A stretch of 28,858 bases of DNA, taken from positions 1 to 28,858 of IMG/VR virus record IMGVR_UViG_3300046543_000037; one strand, given 5' to 3'. The stretch is from a virus. Within the stretch, counting starts at the first letter, position 1. The number at the start of each line of letters is the position of its first letter. The position numbers and the translations under genes were made by a program. Under the pieces are notes generated by a model that was not told where the DNA came from, ran no database searches, and was given only the letters and a program-made list of their open reading frames with translations. Below, one piece after another: positions 1-7,400 of this stretch.

Positions 1-570
1 CTTTGGTGGAGCGGCGGCAGATACCCCAGCCAGTGCAGCTATCTGGTTGGATTTATCGGAAGAACCTGCCGACGAACCAAGCCAGTACCCGGTCACTTGA
101 GCGAATGCTTGAGATAGAACGCCAACTAAGATCAGGAACGCCTGACCAGAAGTCTGATTGAAATCGATCTTGATCCCCATCAGGAAGAACACGCAGGCGA
201 TGAAGCCCATTGTCACCAAGATGGAGATGACCGCTGGCCCCCATGAGATGGAAGAGTTGGCCTGAACAAGAGCGACGTTGGTAGCTCTGGCGTCAGCAAC
301 ATCAGCCAGATCGGCTTTGTGCTTCTCCACCTCCGCCTGCATCTTGGCTTCGGCTTCGGTAAGCTTGGCCTGAATAACGGCTGGATCACCGGTTGTGATG
401 GCGGTGTTAACGGCTTCCGGAGTAGCCGGGACGCCGAGGGCACTGGCAAGAACTTGCCCAGCCACCTTTCCCAAGATGGCTCCGCCCGGAAAAGGGATAA
501 GGCCGCCGAGAAGGGAGCCTATTGTTGGCGCTGCTCCCGCGACCAGTGGTACAAGCGCTGACCAGTCCAT
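1..570 (-). CDS. Holin-like membrane protein, GTA_holin_3TM type (3' end cut by window edge)
   Basis: The reading frame starts with ATG at 570 and stays open to base 1, giving 190 residues without a stop, so the C-terminus is missing. Upstream is a G-rich stretch (GGGGGAT) about 8 bases before the ATG. A Gly/Ala-rich hydrophobic N-terminus (about residues 5-45) is followed by a charged helix (about 65-100) and two clear transmembrane segments (about 110-133 and 143-165). The second ends in GYWLGSSAGSSDKS, which resembles the aromatic-x-GSS-x-GS signature after the last membrane helix of the GTA_holin_3TM family. That family is thought to open the inner membrane so that a muralytic enzyme can act. 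Its place directly after the lysozyme and a one-TM protein fits a lysis cassette. Membrane topology and position are clear; the family name is recalled from memory. Confidence 0.72.
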   Translation of the reverse strand, partial: MDWSALVPLVAGAAPTIGSLLGGLIPFPGGAILGKVAGQVLASALGVPATPEAVNTAITTGDPAVIQAKLTEAEAKMQAEVEKHKADLADVADARATNVALVQANSSISWGPAVISILVTMGFIACVFFLMGIKIDFNQTSGQAFLILVGVLSQAFAQVTGYWLGSSAGSSDKSNQIAALAGVSAAAPPK

Positions 571-603
571 AAGTTATCCCCCGTATCCACGATATTCACA
601 AAT

Positions 604-759
604 CTATTTACCGGTCAGGTCGTGAATTCGTCCCTTCAGGTACTCCACTTCCGAGTCAACGCTGGTGTAGATCATCTTCACGCGGTCCTTGGATATCCAG
701 CAAAGCAGATAGCCGATGGCCACCAGAAACCCATCAAACAGCCACCACCATATACTCAT
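604..759 (-). CDS. Small one-TM lysis-cassette protein (51 aa)
   Basis: ATG at 759 overlaps the lysozyme stop in an ATGA junction and the frame ends with TAG at 604-606, giving 51 residues. It starts MSIWWWLFDGF, with one hydrophobic segment (about residues 3-22) rich in Trp and Leu. Then comes a basic stop-transfer turn (SKDR) and a charged, helical C-terminus ending HDLTGK. Coupling to the lysozyme start-stop and the adjacent holin argue for a lysis role, such as an accessory holin, antiholin or inner-membrane spanin. No lipobox gene or nested second frame typical of an outer spanin is evident nearby. The function is inferred from position and topology only, and I do not recognise the sequence family. 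Confidence 0.7.
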   Translation of the reverse strand: MSIWWWLFDGFLVAIGYLLCWISKDRVKMIYTSVDSEVEYLKGRIHDLTGK

Positions 760-1538
760 GAAGATTTACCTCTGAATAAGTTGGCAATCGCCTTGAAGAA
801 ATTGCCAATGGCATTCTGCTGGAATTCTACCCCGGCGACAACTGGGGGTGGTTTTGGCGTGGGATATATAGTTCCAGCTACTGGGACATCTGTTCTTCCG
901 GACCAGTTTTGCCGCACCGCAACAACGTTATCATAGAACACGTTGCAATCAGGGTGGCCCGGCACTCCATGAGCAACGTTGGGGGTGACACCACTTCCAT
1001 CAGCGGCATATTGCCAAACATCCCAAGCTGCCCAAGAGGCCTGTGGGACGGGCTGTGAGTTTGCGCTCGATGAATATCTAGGTATCCAGAGCGGGTGCTT
1101 GCCGAGAAACTCATTATGGGTATCCCCCATGGCTTCTTTTGCTGTGTTGCCGCTGTAAAGCGTTACCAGTCGATTTGTCTTGCTATCCACCAAGCTGAGG
1201 AACTCCTGAACCTGACTCAGGCTCATCTGCTTCTCGCCGTAGTCCTCCCAATCCAGCGCTAGGCGCGTATTGAAGTTGGGCTTGGCAACGGACAGAAATC
1301 TATCAACCTGTTCAGATACCGTATTGTTGGTTCCAAAGTGATAGGCCATCCAGAGATAGCCGCGCTGTGTGGCCTCGGTTCTGGCTGTATCGTAATACTG
1401 ATCTGTCATGTAATCGCCCTCGCTGGCCTTCCAGCCAACGGCAATCAGGTCGGTATTCTGCTTCAGTTCATCCCAATTGATCGGCCAGTTATGATGGCTG
1501 AGGTCCAGAAACTGGAGCTTTGGGACGACGAATTTCAT
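756..1538 (-). CDS. Endolysin: GH25 family lysozyme (muramidase) with amphipathic C-terminal tail
   Basis: This 260-aa protein is predicted to cleave the MurNAc-GlcNAc bond of peptidoglycan. Features of the GH25 barrel are visible: FLDLSHHN at residues 10-17 (Asp12), a KASEG strand near 38-42, AYHFG near 65-69, the catalytic-type D-W-E at 96-98, and the C-terminal D-x-N near 197-199 after WQYAADG. A Pro-rich linker (TPKPPPVV, about 227-234) leads to a 20-residue amphipathic, cationic segment. There is no signal peptide, so export would need the neighbouring holin. I chose ATG at 1538 because it forms a TGATG junction with the stop of the collar gene. A GTG at 1541 immediately before it would add one residue. 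Confidence 0.92.
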   Translation of the reverse strand: MKFVVPKLQFLDLSHHNWPINWDELKQNTDLIAVGWKASEGDYMTDQYYDTARTEATQRGYLWMAYHFGTNNTVSEQVDRFLSVAKPNFNTRLALDWEDYGEKQMSLSQVQEFLSLVDSKTNRLVTLYSGNTAKEAMGDTHNEFLGKHPLWIPRYSSSANSQPVPQASWAAWDVWQYAADGSGVTPNVAHGVPGHPDCNVFYDNVVAVRQNWSGRTDVPVAGTIYPTPKPPPVVAGVEFQQNAIGNFFKAIANLFRGKSS

Positions 1539-2725
1539 CACGCTGCCCTGATCATGGTGATGCCGCCAACGTAAGTGGGCTGCATATTGAGGGACGCGCC
1601 TGCACCAAACGAGCTTGATGTAAAGCTGAAGGTATGGGTGTGGTCCACGCTGTTAATTGAAGTGGTGCCGGAATAAGTATGGGTGTGGTTGGCGCTGATG
1701 CCGCTGGTGGTGCCACTATAGGTGTGGGTGTGGTTTTGATTTTGCGTGCCGGTGGTCCCGGAATAGGTGTGGCTGTGATCGTTGCTGGTGCCTGCGGTAT
1801 TGGTAGTGTTGCCATATCCGAAAGCGGCAAAGGCGAAGCCAGCGTTGGCGATAACTCCAGTGTTGCTGAAACCCAAGGCGTGGCTGTGGTCTGCGCTTTG
1901 TCCACTGGTGGTACCGGAATAGTTAAAATTAAAGCCCTGTTGCTCGACAGAGGTGGTCCCGCTGTAGGTGTGGGTGTGGTCGGCGCTGACGAAGCCGGTG
2001 GTGCCGCTGTAAGTGTGCGTATGGTTGGCGCTGATGCCTGACGTGGTACCGCTACCGGTATGGGTATGAGCCTGAACCTGTTGATCACCACCACCGAGAT
2101 AAAGCGTATCGCCATTGAAGACAGTAACGCGACTGGTGCCAAGATTGGACATCATACGGACGCGGCCACGCGCATCGGGAAGCGTGGTCGATCCAAGCAG
2201 GCTGCTTAGCTGCGGGTAAGTTGCCGAACTAAAGGTGGTGCCGTTGCAAAGCAGGAACGGTGGCTTGGTGCAAAGCGACACCCAAGTCGGGAGGGTTGAG
2301 CCAGCGTAATCCACATAGGTGCCAACCCGCTCCAAATTCCGATAGAGGATACTGGTTCCGTCATAGAGAATATCATTGACGCCGGGTGGTGCCCCAATCC
2401 CGAACGAAGAGCCGGGGGTGAGTATCTGGACACCAAAGCTGGAAGGCGAATTCAGTATCTGGTTATCAATCGACCATCCCTTGATGATGCCAGATAGTAT
2501 CACCTGAACATTGTTGTTGATGGTGCCGGTGAACCTTACGACGCTCTGCTGGCCCTGAGAGGACAACAGCGTAACGCTATTGCTGGATAGCGCGATGGTG
2601 GTGACGCCACCGAACATGCTGTCAATGAGGTTGAAGTTGCCGTTGACCGGCAAATCCCAAGTGCCAACGTCCGAGCCACGAATGGGGATCGCGAGTGACG
2701 TGTTGACTGTGGTCGGATCAACCAT
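1538..2725 (-). CDS. Tail-collar type fibre protein with His-x-His repeats
   Basis: This 395-aa protein is likely a distal tail fibre or adhesin. The N-terminal part (1-140), starting with IPIRGSDVGTWDLPVNGNFN, resembles virion-attachment regions of phage fibres. A collar domain (about 141-190) carries the typical PPFLLCNGTTFSSATYPQL and TTLPDARGR segments. From residue 220 to 364 there are eight His-x-His motifs, mostly inside HTHTYSGTT units 15 residues apart. The C-terminus (NMQPTYVGGITMIR) is the usual closing motif of this class. In T4 gp12-like fibres such histidine pairs bind metal along a trimer axis, so the same is inferred here. The start overlaps the stop of the 581-aa gene by 8 bp. 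It ends at the lysozyme start, and fibre-then-lysis is a common order. Confidence 0.88.
   Translation of the reverse strand: MVDPTTVNTSLAIPIRGSDVGTWDLPVNGNFNLIDSMFGGVTTIALSSNSVTLLSSQGQQSVVRFTGTINNNVQVILSGIIKGWSIDNQILNSPSSFGVQILTPGSSFGIGAPPGVNDILYDGTSILYRNLERVGTYVDYAGSTLPTWVSLCTKPPFLLCNGTTFSSATYPQLSSLLGSTTLPDARGRVRMMSNLGTSRVTVFNGDTLYLGGGDQQVQAHTHTGSGTTSGISANHTHTYSGTTGFVSADHTHTYSGTTSVEQQGFNFNYSGTTSGQSADHSHALGFSNTGVIANAGFAFAAFGYGNTTNTAGTSNDHSHTYSGTTGTQNQNHTHTYSGTTSGISANHTHTYSGTTSINSVDHTHTFSFTSSSFGAGASLNMQPTYVGGITMIRAA
1634..2068. repeat. 45-bp tandem repeats encoding HTHTYSGTT units in the collar fibre
   Basis: In-frame degenerate tandem repeats place His-x-His pairs at residues 220, 235, 250, 280, 317, 332, 347 and 362 of the collar protein. 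Spacing is 15 residues (45 bp), apart from one 30- and one 37-residue gap. At residue 265, where the period predicts a pair, the sequence is FNFNYSGTT instead of HTHTYSGTT. Confidence 0.9.
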
Positions 2726-4463
2726 TCTGGCCTCTCTTGGTGGCTCTCAGGGCACGGTCAATCGCGCCGCCTCTGGCTTGACCCTGAAGAGGGCCAAGGT
2801 TTTCCCCAGTATAGGGCCTGCCAAGCTGATTGAGAATTCGGGCGTTTGGACGGTTGAAGACCGCGCCCAGCGGCTTGGCAACTCGACCAGCATAATACGC
2901 AGCCTCACCGGCCAGTCTCGGTGTGCTTGTCAGATAGGTGATACCTGCGGCCTTCAAAGCTCCAGCCATCAAGGCTGGATTTCCAGTGAAAAGACCGATC
3001 ATGGCAGTCCCTAACTCGACGCCCTTCTCGGTCGCCACCTTGGATATGCCCCTCGGCATCTTGGATGATAATGCCTGTCCAGAAAGCTGATAGGGCAGAT
3101 TTGGGGCACCGTTTTGCTGGAGGTATTCCATCAAGGTCTTGCGATATCCGTAATTGGTGCTGGCATTATTACGGGTGACAGATTGCAGCTTTCGCAGCGC
3201 GGTATCGACCACCAGCTTCCGTTCATTGGCCGGTAGCGAGAATGCTTTCTGTATCTGTGTAATAAGCCCTTTGGCCTCGCCATAGTTCTCCATCACCTCA
3301 GCGTATCTCGGCGCTTGGTTCTTGATGGCATCCAAGACAGCGCTGTAATAATGTCCCGCAACTACACCGGCATCGCTTCCGAAATCGCCATGTTTCTTCT
3401 GATAAAGGCCAATTGCTTGTTTCAGTCCATCCAGACCCTTAACGGTATGAAACTCAGGAGGAAGCTCAATAAATCTTTGTACCAAGGCCCCAAGATCGTG
3501 CTTGGCCCGCAGGCCATCCTCGCTGTAATTCCAAGTCATGTTGATGGGGCCGCGATTAGCTTTTACGGTACTGACATCCGCCGCTTCCTGAATGCCTTGA
3601 GCTATTCTACGGAAACTGGATGCTTTGATAGGTTGGTCCAGACCAGCTTGCGCCATCCCTTGAGCGTAGGTGCTGTTTTTGTCAGCAACGATGTTGTGCA
3701 TCGCGTTCATGGCGTCCTGCACCGGCTCCGCCATATCGGCTTTGCCACGAAGGTTCTCACGGAAGGCTGTGGCGGCCTCGCCACCGGTAACACCGGCTTC
3801 ATGTGCGGCGGCCAGTGCCTCGGGGCCAGCACCGGTTCTCTCACCAACTAGATGTTTGGCCAGAGCGCTCGTTCCTTGAACCGCACCCGCAATAGGTTTC
3901 GCAACAATGTTGAGTGGATCGATCTTGCTGCCAACCGCTGCCACCCCCTCACCCACCTTGCCAGCAATACCGGGGAGCTTGGCCCCGAGTGAACCACCTC
4001 CCGTCATCACTGCTGAGATATCCATCAAGGCTTGCGCGGGGTGTTCAGCCAAGGTTCTCTTGAAATTATCAACGCTACCGTAGTTATCCATCACCATCTT
4101 GTTCATGGCATCGGCGTATTGCTCGTAACCCTGACCGGAAGGCAAACCAACCTGCTTGCCAGCCTTCTCCATATAGCCAAGACCGACCTTGCCGAGATTT
4201 TCTGCCGTATCAATCGGGTGCCTTACCGCTTGGTACATATTACCAAGAACGTGGCCAGCGTCAGGAATAAAATTCTTCGCCGCCTGTCCGGGGATTTCAG
4301 ACCAAGCGGGTGCGGGTCCTTGATCTGGCTTCTCATCAAGTGGCTTGGCACCATCCTTGAACATATCACTGAATGGCGTGCTTGTTGGTCCAGCGGCCTG
4401 CGGCGGAGTTTCCGCCATTGGCTTCTGTTGGAACATATCGCTGAACGGGGTGTCATCGCTCAT
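2718..4463 (-). CDS. Putative internal virion / DNA-ejection protein (581 aa)
   Basis: The N-terminus is disordered and carries TPFSDMF twice (about residues 5-11 and 29-35), about 24 residues apart. The rest is Ala/Gly-rich and helical. Glycine-rich stretches (ISAVMTGGGSLGAKLPG, about 150-166) and a hydrophobic block near the C-terminus (about 490-520, including GTAMIGLFTGNPALMAGAL) could interact with membrane. It ends QARGGAIDRAL plus a basic tail. No enzyme motif is visible. Position after the giant Gln-rich protein and before the fibre and lysis genes, with large helical composition, matches the internal or ejection proteins of short-tailed phages, but this is inferred from context. The start overlaps the upstream stop by 4 bp (ATGA). 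An alternative is a scaffold or tail-assembly protein. Confidence 0.6.
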   Translation of the reverse strand: MSDDTPFSDMFQQKPMAETPPQAAGPTSTPFSDMFKDGAKPLDEKPDQGPAPAWSEIPGQAAKNFIPDAGHVLGNMYQAVRHPIDTAENLGKVGLGYMEKAGKQVGLPSGQGYEQYADAMNKMVMDNYGSVDNFKRTLAEHPAQALMDISAVMTGGGSLGAKLPGIAGKVGEGVAAVGSKIDPLNIVAKPIAGAVQGTSALAKHLVGERTGAGPEALAAAHEAGVTGGEAATAFRENLRGKADMAEPVQDAMNAMHNIVADKNSTYAQGMAQAGLDQPIKASSFRRIAQGIQEAADVSTVKANRGPINMTWNYSEDGLRAKHDLGALVQRFIELPPEFHTVKGLDGLKQAIGLYQKKHGDFGSDAGVVAGHYYSAVLDAIKNQAPRYAEVMENYGEAKGLITQIQKAFSLPANERKLVVDTALRKLQSVTRNNASTNYGYRKTLMEYLQQNGAPNLPYQLSGQALSSKMPRGISKVATEKGVELGTAMIGLFTGNPALMAGALKAAGITYLTSTPRLAGEAAYYAGRVAKPLGAVFNRPNARILNQLGRPYTGENLGPLQGQARGGAIDRALRATKRGQNG

Positions 4464-7400
4464 GGCGTCATGTCGTTCTTTAGGAAGAAAGAAGCTGTCC
4501 CGTGATAAATCGTGTTGAACTTCTTCACAACATCAGGATTGCTGGCGTTGGCGCGTAGGAATTTGACGGCATCGTTTAGTGCGGCTTGGGTTCTGAATGG
4601 TTCCGGTGCTGAATTGACGCCAGCCTGCGCGACATATTTGTCTGTCGGATTTTGAAGATTGAACTGGGTATCAGCCCCTGCCGCTGATCGCCAGCGCTTG
4701 GTGTAGTCGGTGACAAACCGAGAGTAATCCTTCTGGCGCTGGATGGAGGCATCCATAGTCGCCAGAATGTAGCGACGGCCTTCCGGGGTATTGTTGATAC
4801 CGGGGTTGGCTTCGATGGATTGGTTGACGACTTGGGCTGCTTCACGGGCACCAAGCAGACGGGCTTGGGCCTGACCAAGGCGGGTTGTGATTTTCTGAGC
4901 TTCTTCTGCCGAACCAATTAGCCTTGGATCAATCGGCTCAAGACCAAGAGGAGCAAGAACTCCGTTAATGGTCTTGGCGATGGCAAACCTCTGCTGAGCA
5001 TAAGCGCCTGTCTTTAGAAGGCCGCCAGCTTCCTTCTCCAGAGCATCAAGCTGGGTGAATGCTTGCTTGAGATGGCCCAACTGAAGTTCAGCGTCTGCCG
5101 TAGCGCGGCCTTTTTGGGCGGCGTCAACCATAGCCTCGCGGGTAATCTGAACCTGCTCCGGGCTTAGGTTGCCGGTCTTTGGATTGAAGATAGCGCCGGG
5201 GCCAGTAGTTGGGTCCACGGACGGAGGATTGTATGAGAAGCCCTTGATAGGGGCGGCTCCGGGCGCGGGTTGGCCGCCAGCACCGACAGGGGGCGTGGCT
5301 GCTGTCGCTTGAGGTGGGGCCGATACACCGGGAGGGCCTTGACCCGGGAGTGCCGGTACAGGTGTTTCGCCTTGTTTGGTCCAGAAGCCCTTACCGGTGG
5401 TGGGTTCATAGACCATCTGCCATTTGTCTTGCTCAAGTTTCTGCTTGGCGATATCGGCAGTCACGGTCTGGGCAGGAGTAAGCTGGGTATATTCCCGCAA
5501 GTGTTTGTCTGCCTGTATGGCAAGCTGCTTGGCGCGTTGATTAACTTCTTCCTCTCCCATGGAGGCTTTGCGCTGGGCGTTGAGGTTTTCGACGCCTGCG
5601 GTAAGTCCCTTACCAATATTGACTCCAGCATAGGGCGACGTTCCGCTCATCATGCCAGCGCCAGCGGCGATCAAGGCCATCCATGGGCTTTTTGCAAAAT
5701 TACGGGAAACATCGTGCGTATGATCCAAGTCCCCATAGGGCATCTCATATTTAGCGCCCTGCATTTCCTGCTTGTTCTTCTCAGCAAGATCAGCCGCAAT
5801 CGGTGAGATTGCTCTCAAGCCAGTAGGCTCTGGTGCTGGAGTTTCCATCTTTCCAGACACGGGGACCGGTACTCTTCGCGGCAGGCTCTCATCTCTGACG
5901 ATTGGATCACTCAAAGCGCGAGGCGCATCCGGCGGCGGTTGCCGATAGGGGTTTTGTGGACTACCGGAGGGATAGTGGGCCTGCGCCATATCGAGCGGCA
6001 TTCGCCCCATGGCCGAAGATGGCGCGAAGGCATTGTTGAAATCTGGCTTCGGAGGTAGCTCGGACCTGAGTTTCAGAAGCTCCAAACCTCGCATTCTTTC
6101 GGCATCAGTAGGATCACCAGCGCCAAAGTCACTGTCACCACCCTCTGCAAATCTTTGGTAAGGGCTGGCAGCATTTACCGGGCCGCCGAGTGAGAAAAAA
6201 GGAATAATTTTAGCAGCCGCAGTGCCAAGGCTGGCAATGTCGCCCAAGAGAGAAGACTGTTGCCCACTGGAAGAGCCTTGCTGCATATTCATAGGCGTCA
6301 TATTCAATTGGCGTTGTTGCGCTAGTTGAACAAAGTCTGCCTTTGGTGCCTGAGCAGCCGTCTCCCCGTAGCGTGCCGCTTGTATTGGTTCTCCACGCAA
6401 ATCCAGAACCGCGACCGTAGGATATCTGGGATTTTCCGAAGAGTTTTTGACGATGGGAACAACCGGGTCCGAGTACATCCAGTCTTTTTCAGAGTCGGTG
6501 CCGCTATCCGTATCGCCGCCCTTTGCAAACCGGGAACGCATATGGGGACGCAATTTCCGATAGATTTTGCCGCTGTCTCCAATGCGGCCACCTCTCTTTT
6601 CGTCGCCGCCGCCACCGTCGCCACCAAGCCCACCGTCGCCACCAAGCCCACCAAGACCGTCACCACCAACGTCGCCGCCAATGTCTCCAACCGAGACACC
6701 GCCAATGTCTCCTTCTGGACCAGTGGCGACACCGGGATCACCAACGTCGCTGATGCCACTGATGCTAAAGCCGTCCGGGCTAACGCCGCTGACCGATACG
6801 CCAGTGTCTGAGGTGACGCCTGTAGGATCGCCAAAGGCCGCCGTCTGCCCCATCTGAGCGTCGGCTTGATCGGAGGTCTGATTGCCGGTGAGGCCGGTCA
6901 CGCCGAAGCCGGGTGCGAGGCCCGAAACGGCGGCTAATCCTGCCAGTCCGGGCGCATCTGTCGTAGCAAAGCCTTGCAGGCCTTGGTTCAGGCCCTGCGC
7001 CATCGAGTCCATCGCCGCCTGCTGCTGGGCACTTATTGACGACTGCTGCGCCGCCTGTGCCTGTGCAGCCGCAGTCGCGGCGTCCGTCTGCCCATTCAAG
7101 CCCGGTACACCAGTGGCGTTGACTCCGAAGCCTGCAATCGATCCGGGCTGGCCTACCGTGGCGGTGCCGAAGCCATTGGAAGTCCCCATATTTGCGCCGA
7201 AACCCGGACCCGGCCCCGGACCCGGCCCAAAGCCGGGGCCAGACATCGAGGCGGGAGCACCGGGAGTCCCGAAACCGTTGTCTGTACCCGTGGTATCCGT
7301 GTTACCCAAAGTGGCTGGCCCCATCGTCAGACCGGCTGACGGTGGCGCGGCCACACTCAATCCAAGTTCACCGGTCGGTGCGGGTCCAAAGGACATATTG

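Noticed and set aside
1634-2068. Regular repeats that could be read as a CRISPR array
   Set aside because: Repeats are in frame with a protein, contain no unique spacers and vary gradually.
1552-2142. Second minus-strand frame inside the collar repeats
   Set aside because: The 45-bp repeat keeps all frames open; the Pro/Thr-rich product has no start signal, and the collar frame carries the known motifs.
6590-6720. Gly/Asp repeats as a calcium-binding RTX region
   Set aside because: The GGDGG pattern does not follow the nine-residue GGxGxDxUx spacing of RTX repeats.
6322-6834. Overlapping frames on both strands inside the Gly/Asp-rich part of the giant gene
   Set aside because: They arise from low-complexity sequence; only the long minus frame continues with coherent domains on both sides.
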